This document shows positions 1 to 11,905 of a stretch of DNA of 64,000 nucleotides, piece by piece. The DNA comes from Metellina segmentata. Its lineage: Eukaryota; Arthropoda; Arachnida; Araneae; Tetragnathidae. A program made the translations under genes and the position numbers. Positions within the stretch are counted from its first letter, which is position 1. Every line of letters starts with the position of its first letter. Location: contig OX375879.1 in assembly GCA_947359465.1 (NCBI GenBank), forward strand, positions 89,937,578-90,001,577, read 5' to 3'. Below the pieces are notes generated by a model. The model worked only from the letters and a program-made list of their open reading frames with translations. It searched no databases and was not told the DNA's origin.

Positions 1-816
1 CCCATAGAAATGTTTTTAATTCTGTCAAAAATGACAATTTTTTATTTTTTGCAACTATATTTTAGGTTAAATATGATGTTTAAAATTGTTGTTGCTAAAG
101 TGAAAAGAAGAAAATTTTGCACAGATTTTAGAGATGTTAAACATGTTTGTCTACGCTAAGTAGTTTTTGAGAAACAGAACTTCAAACATGCTACATAAAG
201 CAATCTCACAACTGCTCTTCCAAAGTTATAAGTCCTTAAAATGCCTCCAACTTCGAAAATATTTAGTTTTGAACCTAAATTTTTTTGGATAACGCTATTT
301 ATGCATAAACTAAACCCCTGTACTAAATTTCATGAAAATCCATTACCATACGGCCACAGGTTTTTCCTTATTTTTGTTCATATCACGTGGATTAACTCAA
401 TAATGAAATATGACACACATTTTAAGTATCTGTACTTTACTAAAAGAAATCTACATAGTTTGTAAATTAAATTATGGTAACAAATGTTTTTTAAACAAAT
501 AAAATGTAACCAAATTCTTTGTCAGTTTTAAATATTAGAAAAAAATATATTCTACTAATAGGATGCAGAACAAAATTTCAATCACCCCAGCTCTTCTCCA
601 CCTTCTCAGAATGACATGCAGACTTCGTTGTCCATATTTTACTTTATTATGAAACATTTTAAAAAGAACAATCTAGCCTCTTCCAAGTCTAAAATTAACT
701 CTGACCAACTTCTGTGAATTAATGAATCAAGCTTTCAAGAATAAATCCAACACAAGAAAATTCATCCGATTTCTTGACAACCAATGAACTTTACAGAAAT
801 TCGAATGTACCGTATC
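1..816. other. AT-rich intergenic DNA, no gene seen
   Basis: No open frame in this stretch resembles a known protein; the only ORF is a 74-codon AT-rich frame without recognisable motifs. I see no repeat shared with the rest of the window. Confidence 0.6.
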
Positions 817-820
817 TTAA

Positions 821-1602
821 TTGGGCTTACGACCTTTAAACCACTCTTAATGTAGTAGGAATAAGGTCAGTTTCGAAGCTACGTCATTTTTTAAGTATTG
901 CATAAAATTGAATACTTGTTTGTCCATTATGCTCCTGCATTTTTAAGGTACAAAATACATTGTACAAACATGATTTAAATATTAGCAGGAGTTTTTGTGT
1001 CGGGCTCGTTAAGGTATAACTTCATTGTGAGTAAAGATTTGAGTAACAGTGCTGCGCGCAAGATTTGCATATAAACAAATAGATGTATGCAAATGCAAAT
1101 AAATTTTAGTGTGTGTTATTCTACATATGTAACAGATTAAAATAAAAGCAAAAAATAAAAAATAAAAAATTAATATTTTTTATGAATTATGTTTCATGGA
1201 AGCAGTAAATATTATGATACGTCAACAAAAATGTCTTCCCTAAAATTCCAAAATAATAATTTTTTTTTTCAATATTGTGGTTTTAAAACAAGCATGTAGG
1301 TTTAACGAATATGTATACCAATTTTTGAACAAGTTGCTCAAATAGTACTTCAGATATCATGCGCTCAATCTGAGATTTTTCTAAAAAAACAAAGCTGAGA
1401 AAAACCGCCGTAAAGATAAAATTTTGGTTACAGAAGCCCATGTTTTGCTCAGTGTACCTTTCGATTTTCTTTCATATCTCTGGTATTTATTTGAATTTTG
1501 TCATGCGGTTGGTGTCAAAATGATCAGAAATGTATGTACTTTAATACATATATATTTTTGAAAAATCAAAATTTTGGAAGGTTTAAAGGTCGTAAGCCCC
1601 CT
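821..1602. mobile_element. TTAA-flanked MITE (Kolobok-like or similar)
   Basis: The two ends are inverted copies sharing the 20-bp core GGGCTTACGACCTTTAAACC. Each end is flanked by TTAA (817-820 and 1603-1606), which fits a TTAA target-site duplication. The 782-bp interior has no coding capacity, so this is a non-autonomous DNA transposon. TTAA targets are used by the piggyBac and Kolobok superfamilies. The tips start with G-rich bases rather than the CCY usual in piggyBac, so Kolobok is favoured, but only by inference. Confidence 0.65.
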
Positions 1603-2230
1603 TAAAGCTCGTACAGATTAGTAGAGGAGAAGGTCGACAAATATGTTAAAACTATAAGCATCAAAGTAAAAAAAAATTTTTAATCTTAATTGTCAGTTTT
1701 GCCACTTTGTTCAAATGTGGTTTGGTTTGAGTTCTGAAATAAATACGTAGAGAGAGCACATCATTCTAATGAAACTGTTCAGCGATCTGTTGAATGACGG
1801 GCAATTATCATTAAAAAAAATTTTGAAATATAGAAATTGGCACAGAAAAGAAAATTAAAGTGAACGCGTAGTTCAAAGGATTTCAAGACATTTAAATACA
1901 GTGAACAGTCTTCAACAAAGAGAAATATGACGCAATTAAGAAATATATCCGATTGCATGATTATAAAAACATGACTGCGATGTTTAGTAATACTTCATAC
2001 TTCATTTCATATTCATTACTTCATTATACTTCATTTTGTAATACTTCATAAAAACACACGAATAAAACACTATTAAAATGTATGAAATACTGTTTTCTAA
2101 TTTATTTATTCAGCTGTTTCGTAAATTTTATTTCCCTAGGTAAAGTAAAATGCAAAATAAAAACATACTTGGAATATATTATAATTAGTTAGATTGCTTA
2201 TATAGTGTGGGTTCTAATCATTATTCTATA

Positions 2231-3830
2231 CAGTGGGCCAGAAAAGTATTTGACAAGCTCACTTTTCTTATTGTTTTTATGAATTCAAAATTTATATAGT
2301 TATACTACGATTTAAAATTTGACAAGCGCAAAAGATCTATGTTTTACTTTAATCCCCTATTAAATGGAACAATTAAAAAAGCTTTGCTAACATATTTAAG
2401 ATATAACATAACCTGTAATATGCAACACACCAAAGTATTCGGCAACTTTCATAAAAAATACAAACATTAAACAACATGAAAATCATTGCCTCTAAAATTT
2501 GTTTTGCACTTTCTTTTACCATTGATATTTAGACTGCTTTTAGTCTTAATATCATTGGTAAACACTGTATTTGGACAAACTGGAACCAATTTCATAAAGG
2601 TGGATTTTAAACGTATTTGACTATTTTGCCACATAAATTTCTAGTAATTTCTTCAGATTTCGTCACAAAAATAATAAGATACAAATTTATAAGCTGAAGT
2701 GAAAACGTATATAGCTTTGATCTTTTGAAACCTTTCTTTTGATCAACCAAACCTTCCAAAATCTATGTTGTAATTCGAATTTGCAGCAAAAACTTTGCGT
2801 ACTTCATTTTAAAAGATTAATACACACAAATTATAGTGTTAGCAATAAATATAAGTTAGTCTACATCAGTTGCTTTACATTTGACAGTGGCTAGAACTGA
2901 ATTCACCGAACTATGGTTTAAGCTTCCTTGTAGAATGAAAATATATTTTTACTGTTATACTAGTCTAAAATAAATTTTCATTACTGAGTTAATGCAGTTA
3001 CTGATGCTTTATAAAAAAAGAAAATTGTAGAAGATAAATTCAAAGTGGAGTTCGGTCAGGTAATATTCGCACCACTGTCAAATACTGTAATGATCGAAAG
3101 TTGTATTCCAGCAACTGGAGTACATATACTTGTACATTTGCATTTATTACTAATTAAGTTTATATGAATATATTCATCTTTTAGAAATAAGTTTTCACAT
3201 TTGTGTGGTAAATTCGAATTAAAAAGTAAATTTTTGTCCAACATCAATAATTCAAAAATATAGTACTTCGCATGCAAAGGTTTAGTAGGTATATAAAAGT
3301 TCAAAACGAGTTAAAATGTACCCAATATTTAAGATTCGTATCACATTAAAACTTTTATCAAGAAATTTGAAGAAATTACTAAATTATTATGTTATAAAAT
3401 TTATTGAAAATTCACCTTTTTAAGCAGAGGGAAATGAAATTGCTTTCTAAAATGCTTGGTCCAGTTGTGTTGCTTCTATGCTACATGTTGGTGTTAACAA
3501 AGGTATTTAGATTGAAAGCAGTCAAAAACGCGCTTTAGAAAAGAAATGTAAAACAAATTTTAGAGACATTGACTTTCATGCTTTTGCTTAGCATTTATAT
3601 TTTTTATTGAAGGCAGACGAATACGTTTGAGTTCCTAAATTCATACAATATATTATATTTTAAATATTTTCAGCAAAATATATTTCAACAATTCAATTTT
3701 TTTAAGGGAGATTAAAAGAAAATTCGAGATTTTATGTAGTTAAACTTTAAACCGTAATCTAATACCTTTGTATTAACTGCATGAAAATAACTAGAAACGT
3801 GAGGTGGACGAATACGTTTGTTATACATTG
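2231..3830. mobile_element. Decayed Tc1-like foldback element with about 390-bp inverted repeats
   Basis: The left end begins CAGTGGGCC after a TA (2229-2230). The right end finishes CATTG before a TA (3831-3832), as expected for Tc1/mariner target duplication. About 390 bp of the left end (to about 2620) aligns in reverse complement with about 3440-3830. Shared stretches include CTCTAAAATTTGTTTT and repeated GTATTCG motifs. I find no transposase frame in the central 800 bp. It is either a long-TIR non-autonomous element or a heavily decayed one. Confidence 0.6.
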
Positions 3831-3832
3831 TA

Positions 3833-6340
3833 TATGTATATACGTGTTTAAATTTTGTCTGTTATGCTTATTTTAATTACTATTTTAGCTTATAACTAGT
3901 TTGCTCAAGCTATTTATTTGTTATACTTGCAACTACAAATTACTATTATGCCGGCATTTTTTCTTCAAATCACGAAAAAATGTTTCATAATTTAAACCAA
4001 GAAATATTGTTTTTAAGTAAGCCTTACTAACCCAATAAAAATAAAATTACAACTATAGTTATAAACGACTCATAATAAAACTGTCATCAATAAGTACAAG
4101 CATCAATCCCTTCATCGCAGATGCTCTGCGTGATTCAACTAGTTGGATTATAAGTAGTTGGAGGAGGGGTGGGAACTATATCTACTAATTCGAAATTGAG
4201 AAATAAAACAGGTTTACAGATTTTAAATTTTGCTGGTTCTCATCTTTGTAATTTATTTTTTGAGTTACGTCACTTCTCTAAAGTCGGTGCAACAAAACCT
4301 AACTTTCTACTTCACATGTCGGGCAATAGTTGTAACGCGAAAAATGTATCAAACTCATGAGCTAACGACATTGTTATAAACATTGTACACATATTGTAAT
4401 GCTGGCGTTTTTATCTATTAATAATAAAATAAGAATTCTTCGGCATTATCTGGATATTTAAGTTTTTTCATGATGCTTGAAACAAAAGCAACTTAGTCTT
4501 CCCTCATGTGAAATAAAATCAAAGGCGAATGTTACCTACTATTTAAGGGTTATTTATATGTTGCTCAGAAAGTGAAAGACACAATTCATTCTCTTATCCC
4601 AGTGTTAGTCACCATTAACTTCTATTCGAGAACTCTACCCCTTTAAAGCTTATTAAAGTATTTAAAAACAGTAAAAAAGCTTAAGAAAAAATTATTACAA
4701 GCTAAATCAGCTATTAAAACATATATTTTAATTATTAGCAAATCAAATACATGTATATTTAGATGCTGACAGACATTAGGAACTAATTCGAAAATGATAC
4801 TATCTTTATATTCAAGCCTTCAATACCTATTTCTCTCGAATATTTACTTCTCGGACCATCGCCAATAGACGATGTGTGACTCCAGTGTGACGTTGATGCA
4901 ACTACCTACCTGAATATTTAGTAACGATTGAACAAACTAATCCACCTATGAACATTATATATGTGTTGCATTATTTTCTATAAACTACATCACAACCTTA
5001 TTTTCCTTTCATAATTTTAGTTTCTTTGGGGATAATTTATCAGATATTTGAATGTATGTAAGTATAAAGAATGCAGTAAAGATACACTGTGTTACAAAAA
5101 CATACGCTACACTAAAAAGGTTTATGAATTACAATGCTCTATTGCAGAAAACAATTTTAAAGTGCTCAAAATTTGGACTTATATAGAGTCAAATATTTTT
5201 ACCTATAGATAACGTCTCGCGCGTTGTACAGTGTAAAAATAGTTAAGTTATAGTTTCTGTATCAGCTTTAATAAAAGTAATTATTCACCTCACTGCAATC
5301 TCAGGATCTCAATGCGCTTGAAATTTTGTGGTATGTTTAGTAATTTTCTAGTAAGAAAAAGTGATTATAAATCACTATATTCAAAAGCAGACCGTAAGAA
5401 TAATTCTTAGAGAAAAATCGGCAAAAAATATTTTAGAAAACAACACGAATTCTTGTTCATTAAGAGCGTTGTTTAAAAGTTTTACATCCGAACACAAAGT
5501 TGAACAAAAATTCATAATAAGTTTTTATTTCGCTTCTACACAAAATTGACTGGGTGAATACTCAATCTTGAGACTGAACATTGTGAAGACATTGACATCC
5601 TATCTTGATAAATGTATATTCTACCCTTATAAAAATTAAGTTCAATTTATCATTTACTCATAGTTTTGGGCTTTTAAAGAAATTTTTAGTGGCGCATACT
5701 TTTTAGCAATCTATTTTATCGATTGTAAGTTCAATGATCTATACAGCATTAGTTTTAAACTTTTAAGATAATCTTTAGGAAATAAAAAATTATTTTGAGA
5801 GTTAAAATTACGTTCCAATGCTAGTATAAAACAATTTTTAAATTAAACGTTAAAATATTTTTTTACAAGAGCATTTTTCAATGAATTTAGTTTCATGAAT
5901 TTTAAATATTGAAATCAAATTGTACATACATAGAAACTCTTGTAGTGTCATTTGAAAATGTAATGTAAAAGACAGATAGCAATATTTGTTCCACAGGCAG
6001 TAGGCATTCTTTTTCAGAATTTATAAAACTTTGTTGGCATTGCCACATGAAAATCCTTATCATTATTTAATTTTTTTGTTATCCTCCCTCAACAATATAC
6101 ATACTATAACTCTACTACTCTTTGGAAAGTGCTACATCATAAAAACTGTAAATTATTTCTCACATTGTGTTGAAGAGTTAAATTTACACTTGATGTTGTT
6201 TGTGCAAACATGTCTGAATTGGTAAGAATGAATATTATTATTCCTTTTCTCAAATTCTGGTACTTCTTTATGAACGAATGAGCGATTTTACTTTTGAAGA
6301 GACATTTCTTCACATTAAAAATCAGTCTGAAGTCAACGTT
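3833..6340. other. AT-rich intergenic DNA, no gene seen
   Basis: Only short AT-rich frames of 60-65 codons occur. One at 5361-5549 faintly resembles the C-terminal tail of non-LTR retrotransposon polymerases, but too weakly to annotate. No RNA gene or clear repeat was recognised. Confidence 0.55.
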
Positions 6341-6574
6341 CTTTTTTCTATCTCCTAGACCGTTAAATAGAGAGTAAAAATTTCAACGGATTTGAAATCT
6401 GCGGAAAATTTCAGTTAATATTGATACCTAAAAACATGATTTTCTTTATATAAATAATTTTTTAATTGAATATATCTTCAACGGATTTGAAATCTGCGGA
6501 AATCTGCTTAATACCTTACATCACGACGTTGCTCTTGGTGTTGGTTTGCTGAGCAAACCAACGGGACTTTAGAA
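6340..6574 (+). mobile_element. Helitron 3'-end fragment (probable)
   Basis: The motif ATCTCCTAGACCGTTAAA near 6351 recurs at 63978-63995 inside the Helitron that starts near the end of the window, which links the two. A 26-bp direct repeat beginning TTCAACGGATTTGAAATC occurs near 6383 and again near 6477. Near 6542-6562 a perfect hairpin TTGGTTTGC/GCAAACCAA lies about 10 bp before ACTTTAG, the layout of a Helitron 3' terminus with a degenerate CTRR end. The true 5' end is missing. Confidence 0.45.
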
Positions 6575-6784
6575 AACTGAGATCTTATATGAGCGGGGTG
6601 ACCTTATAACAGGGTGACCATATAGCTGGTACTGACAATATCACAACGCCGGGTTAGCCACGCGGTGGCTAGTCGGTTATATGGTCGGTTTTTCATCTTT
6701 TCAATGAGGTTATCGATTTTTTTGTTGTTGAAAATAGTAATTGTAACATTTCTTGAGGCGGAGAGCAACACAAGTAATGACCAG

Positions 6785-6945
6785 AAGAAAAAAGACCTCG
6801 AAAGATATGAATCTGCCAAAATCTTCAACGTTGATGAATGTGGACTTTTTTATCGGATCTTGGCAGACAGAACTCTTTGTTTCAAAGGTGAAAAATGTGT
6901 AGGGGGAGAGAAAAGTAAGGAACGGCTTAACCGCGTAGTGCAGTA
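6785..6945 (+). pseudogene. Tigger/pogo-type transposase fragment
   Basis: The plus frame starting at 6665 carries a segment reading IFNVDECGLFYRILADRT and then CFKGEKCVGGEKSKER. This closely follows the first catalytic-aspartate region of Tigger/pogo/jerky-type DDE transposases, usually written F-N-x-D-E-x-G-L-F-Y. The D in NVDEC would be the first catalytic residue. Only about 50 residues survive. The upstream part of the frame is unrelated, and the frame stops at 6944-6946. The second D and the last catalytic residue are not found nearby, so this is a dead fragment. Confidence 0.65.
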
Positions 6946-6954
6946 GGCCTTGGC

Positions 6955-7160
6955 GTGGAGCTTACCATGAATTTGGACCAAGGTCCCAGTCAACACCAAG
7001 AGAAACCCCCCCATACCATAATACCACCTACGTCGAACTTTACTGTGGACACAATGTGTTCTGGCAGGAGGCGTTCTCCAGGCAGACGCCAGACCCTGCC
7101 ATCCAAACGGTAGAGGGTGAACCTTGATTTGTCACTCCAGAGAACCTTTTTAATAGAATT
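6955..7160 (-). pseudogene. Tc1-like transposase fragment
   Basis: On the minus strand the sequence reads as [19 protein letters not shown] followed by a segment ending VGGIMVWGG, with one or more frame breaks. These are the first catalytic-aspartate block (W-S-D-E-S-R-F in intact copies, here with K for E) and the G-I-M-V-W-G block of Tc1 transposases. About 200 bp remain. No terminal repeats were found, so it is a piece of a once longer element broken by later events. Its subfamily differs from that of the fuller Tc1 copies in this window. Confidence 0.7.
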
Positions 7161-7501
7161 AATTTCTGTAATGTTCTTAAAAGTTTAATTATTTGTTTAT
7201 GTGCACTGTAATCTGATCGGTGAATGTAATCCTGTTATAATTAAACAGTAAACAGTATAAAGTAATAGAGATGAGCAGTTGTAGTAATAACACTGTACAA
7301 CATGAAAAATGTCCTTTAGATGAAAATATGTGTTTCTTGTGTTTTTGGCTGACAATAACGAATTTGTAATTATTTTTTGTTTACCAAGCACCATTGTCCC
7401 AAAAATCCATATTTAGCTAGAAAAACAACTTACAGGCAAAGTAAAGGCGCTCTCATTGACAGTGGGACCGTCGTCAACTTAGCAACCAATTTGGCGTAAA
7501 T
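7161..7501. other. Non-coding gap between element fragments
   Basis: No gene seen. A 65-codon minus frame (7197-7394) has no recognisable features. Confidence 0.5.
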
Positions 7502-8276
7502 TTGAAAGTTAGTAGGATATTAACAGGCATGCAACAGGGATACACTAAATTCTGCTCCTTTCTCTGCGAATGGGACTGCCGTGACAGAAAAAATAATTTC
7601 TACATCCGTAAGCAGTGGCCTCCAAGAAAAAACTTCATTCCTGGCACCAAAAACATATCACATGAACCACTTATGAATCCGCAATGCGTCTTTCTTCCAC
7701 CATTGCACATTAAACTTGGTGTGTTGAAAATATTTGTAAAAATTCTGGACAAAGAAGCAGTGGCTTCCTTGCATCTCAGGAACAAATTCAAAAATTTAAA
7801 TGAGGCAAAGGTAAAAGAAGGGGTTTTATTGTCCCACAAATTAAAGCAGTCTTTCATGATGAAGAGAAACTCTGAAGATCTTGTTTGTGACATGGTGAAA
7901 TGCTTTCGTGTTATAGGTTGCAATATGTCATTAAAACTACACTTTTTTGGACTCGCATTTGGATTTCTTTCCTCAAAACCTTGGCGCAATTAGTGATCAT
8001 CATGGGGAAAGGTTTCACCAGGACATCTCTATGTTTGAAAAGCGTTTCAGTGGACGATGGAATGGAAGTATGCTAGCTGAAAATTTCTGGTCAGTTATCA
8101 GGGACACACCAACAGATGCCTACAAGAGGAAACGGGCCAAACAAATCTTTTTAATGTTTGTGTTTTCTATAATCAAGCCTCTGTTACATTTTTCTATTAC
8201 CAATTTGTATAAATTTGAAAAGTGGGTCTACTACAATAAACGGTACGTGAAGGACCATTTTGGTTTTGATACATGA
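7502..8276 (+). pseudogene. Repeat-encoded invertebrate protein, frameshifted
   Basis: Two overlapping plus frames (7502-7993 and 7947-8276) join into one protein if a single base is lost in the T-run near 7942-7947. The combined product of about 250 residues contains LHIKLGVLKIFVK, then RVIGCNMSLKLHF and HLDFFPQNLGAISD, then HGERFHQDISMFEKRF and a region near MLAENFW. I recognise this motif series from multicopy uncharacterised proteins in arthropod and other invertebrate genomes, usually in repeats, but cannot name the superfamily. The N-terminus is missing and a stop (TGA, 8274-8276) ends the second frame. A transposon-derived protein is the best guess; no terminal repeats were found. Confidence 0.6.
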
Positions 8277-8771
8277 ATCAAGCATCTTTTGTTTATACAG
8301 AATCAAATAGTTTCATATAAAGGAGTAAAGTTAATATAAAGGAGTAAAGTTCATAACAGGAAAAAAGTTAAAATTTGTTGTACAGTGTAATTAGACATGC
8401 TTTTGTTTTGAAAACATCACTCAAAATAGTATGAAAATAGAAAGGATTTATTTCTAGATAATTCTTACGAATTACTAGTTAAATTGTTTTATTTGAAATG
8501 AGTAGTCTGAAAGTATTATTTTAAACATCAAAATTGCAACAGAGAATTCAAAGAGCATCATTTTCGTATAGATATGCACCCACATTTTTTCTTAACTACA
8601 TAAAAATACAGAAAGTTGGAAAAAGTCGATAAAAATAGGGTCAGTTTATAGGTAGTTGTTATATCTAAATTTAAATAAAAATTATTTGAAAATAATCTAG
8701 ATTTCTTTTAAATAGATACCTCTTTTTGCTCCAAACCGCAGGCTGTACTTGTGATTGCTTTGTCAGCTATA
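8277..8771. other. AT-rich spacer with a small direct repeat
   Basis: No gene. The motif ATATAAAGGAGTAAAGTT occurs twice in tandem at about 8317-8352. Confidence 0.55.
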
Positions 8772-9693
8772 TTGGATCATCCAGAAAGTTCTACGCGTTT
8801 TTGAAGATAAATTTCAACGAAGCAGTACAAAAACATAAAAAATTTTATTGAATCACATAAACACAATTTTGTTCTATGACTTTTTGCCATTTCTCCTGCA
8901 ACTGGAAATATTTTTTTAGTCATTAGGCTTATTTGTAAAGAAGTTGTCGAGGGCTATTTGACAGTCTCCAAAGAATTGGAACTCCAGGCCGTTCTGGGAA
9001 TTTTGAAGTGACCTGAAGAGGTGGAAATCTGAGGGGCAAGGTCTGGTGAATATTGGGGAGGGGGTGACACAAAACATTTCAGCCACACTCAATAAGTCTG
9101 TATCTGACATTCAATGAATGGTGCTGCGCATTGTCATGCTGGAAGAAAACACCCCGACGATTGGTCAGTTTTGGCCGCTTTGCTTCGAGTTTTGCTTTTA
9201 GTATTGCCATTTGAGAACTGTTTTTTTCGGAATTTACTGTCTGATTTTGTGGCAATAATTCCTAATAAACGATTCCTTTGTAGTCTCACCATACAGGAAT
9301 CTGTTTACAGAAGATGTTCGTCCAGAGCGGGCATCATCTTCGAGGCTGAAATTTCCACGCTTAAATTTATCAAACCACCTTCTAACTGTGTCCTCAGAAA
9401 CAGCAATATGTCCGTATACAGCACACATTTTACGAACAGTCTGACCAGCATTTTTGTCCTTTCTTAAAATAAAAGAGCATAATATGAAGGAAATGAGCTT
9501 TCTGGTTTTCCAATCTTAGCACTGCAGTGAAACAAACATTATGCCACAACACATGCTATAATTATGCAGTGGAAACAGAAAAGGCCGAATTTAAACATCC
9601 GCTTCAATCAAGGCCACTCCTTATCAGCGGTAACAAAATAATAACAAAGCTAGCTTCGCATTGAAAACGCGCAGTGCTTTCCGGATGACCCAA
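8772..9693 (-). mobile_element. mariner transposon, internally deleted
   Basis: Inverted ends TTGGATCATCCAGAAAG at the left and, in reverse complement, TTGGGTCATCCGGAAAG at the right are each flanked by TA (8770-8771 and 9694-9695). The length is 922 bp against about 1.3 kb for an intact mariner, because the middle of the transposase is missing. The transposase lies on the minus strand. Confidence 0.88.
8800..9460 (-). pseudogene. mariner transposase remnant
   Basis: The N-terminal helix-turn-helix part (9428-9234) reads MCAVYGHIAVSEDTVRRWF and continues into KFKRGNFSLEDDARSGR, a clear mariner signature. The C-terminal part (about 9110-8800) includes DFHLFRSLQNS and NGLEFQFFGD. Just before it lies the third catalytic motif, which in mariner reads P-D-L-A-P-S-D. 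Here a one-base frameshift near 9030-9040 splits it into two frames. The central catalytic core with the first two aspartates is deleted, so the protein cannot be active. Both halves lie inside the 8772-9693 element. Confidence 0.82.
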
Positions 9694-9695
9694 TA

Positions 9696-11690
9696 CATTA
9701 AATATGCTTGAATTACTATTAAAAATATTTTTTAGAAGTATTTGCATCACAATCTAAGAATTGGTTTAAATCTTGTTTTAAAGCAAGAAAAATTACGCAA
9801 CTATATTTAATACATTTAATAATGGTTAGGTTTGGTTTAGTACGTCGCTCTACAGTGCTACATGAAGGCTAAAGTATAAATGAATAATGCATATTTAATA
9901 TGATATTCTGAGTAATAGATTGTACAAAGTATTACTGTCCCAGTATTTTTCCATATATTTTCTCAAAGAGAGCTCTTATTTTCACGTAAAATTACTTTCA
10001 TACATACAAAAGGGAAGGGTTATGTGTAATTTTTCTTCATTTGTGCTCAAAAAATGTACGTTATCGCGCCAGTAACTCTCAAGCGCACTTATTTGCTTCA
10101 ACTCCATCTTTCAAATCGTAATGATTAGAATCCAAGCCATGATAGAGGCCAACCAACCGTCCAAGGAAAAATGTTTTCGCTACGTCAATCATTCGTCTTG
10201 TGGGCGGGGTCATCGATTACGCCGTATTTGCTTTCCCCCCATTCACTACCCGTAATGTTGCATTGGGCTAATTTCTATGCGCGGCTATCTTGTCTAATGC
10301 AGTGTATCGTTTTCTTGACAAAAATAGTTACGAGCAGCTATTATGTAAAAGCATTTAATCTGGCAACACATTTTCTATGTGACTGAGATTAACGATGATC
10401 AGTATTCTACTTATTAGGCAGGTGATTTGGAGGAAATTCTGTTTTAGGAATAAGGGGCTGTCCTCGAATAACGGCTCTGGTAACGGTTTATGGTTGGCTG
10501 TTTTAATGCAGAGCAAATTGAATTTGTTAAGTTCTTTCATAAACTATAAAAAAATTCGTGTTTTTAATTTTTACCATAAAATTGATAAAAAAATAAAGAG
10601 GACAGAAAATATAGGTTAAACACTCGTGACATTTCTGGGATGTAGCTTACACAGATACACCAGTGGTGTTCCTAAGCGATATCCGAAACAATTTTGATCT
10701 GTCACGCTTATTTTTATATCATATATGGTTTGAAGTTTAAACTACAGCAAAGGTATCTATCGAAGTTTTTACAAAATAACACCAAAGCAAAATGTAGGGT
10801 CTGAATTTTAACATTACTATTTTTTAATTATTGAAAAATAGCATTTCACAATTTAAAAAACACTATAAAATATGATATAAAAATAGCAATATTAATACTT
10901 TTACAGACAAACGAATTTTTAAATTGAATTTCAGAAAGCAAAACCTCCTGAGGACATAAAATTTTAAATCAAAAGATTTTTTTTCATTAATATAAAATCA
11001 AAAACTGTTAGTTAGAGAGTCAAAATATCCTTCTTGGTAAATGGCTGGACTGTCGAAATATTATGCAAGTGCTATATGATGTATTATACAAGAAATATTA
11101 TGATACTAAATTAATTCACTTTCTGTTTCTTCTCTTATCACCCTCCCTATTTCTTCTCCTTACCACTGTTTTATTTTGAATTTTTTCCTTTAGAAAATGT
11201 GGCATGAAAAAAGATTTTAATTCTTTCAATTCCTCCCCCATAAAAGATACTGAATTTATATATACAGTTAATAAATACTTGAGTAATATTATAGTATTCG
11301 AATTGCAATACAATTAAAATTATTTTCATAATGCTAACCAAAGTAGAAAAACCTATTGATTATATCTCCCAGTAATGTATTGTTTGATACGGAAATTGGT
11401 ACTTCACACTTCATTCAGTTTTCATATTAAAGGAGTAGATTAATCCCTCGAATGATTTGACGAAGAGACTGTTGGATAAAATTTTGAATGCTTCTAACTA
11501 TAGCATGCTTTACCACTACGTAACAAATTTCGCTTACACTTGGAGAAAATATTGTATGAGTGGATTTCCAGAATTGTTCCCCCAACACGTTCTTAATATT
11601 TTAAATTCTTAAGTAATCGAATCAGTGTTATTTAATGACCAATATCTATAAGGTGTTTAAAAACCAAATAGGTCCTATTTTTTTAAAATT
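9696..11690. other. AT-rich intergenic DNA, no gene seen
   Basis: Several 60-75 codon frames occur on both strands; none has motifs. No repeat shared with the rest of the window was recognised. Confidence 0.55.
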
Positions 11691-11694
11691 ATAA

Positions 11695-11905
11695 TCCTCC
11701 TGATGGTTGTTTTGACGAGATATCTCGTCCTTAGAAACTGACACGATTTAGATGAATGTCATTATATCATCATTAGAAAAAACCCTGACCGGACCTTGAT
11801 ATAGTCATAAAAAAGCGGCAATATCGTGATGACGAGATATCTCGTCAATAGCAAAATTGGTCAGATCTTAATGAACGAGATATCTCATCGAAACCACTTG
11901 TCAAT
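11695..11905. mobile_element. piggyBac-like MITE with GACGAGATATCTCGTC palindromes
   Basis: The left end, ATCCTCCTGATGGTTGTTTT followed by GACGAGATATCTCGTC, aligns with the reverse complement of the right end of the 62365-62634 element. The 16-bp palindrome is present at 11714-11729 and 11831-11846, and in a one-sided variant at 11873-11889. The right end is decayed (AAACCACTTGTCAA). Its relative at 62365 starts TTAACCCTCC, consistent with TTAA targeting and CCY tips. No coding capacity. Confidence 0.55.

Noticed and set aside
5361..5549. 62-codon frame faintly like a non-LTR polymerase tail
   Set aside because: Too short and weak, with no flanking polymerase motifs.
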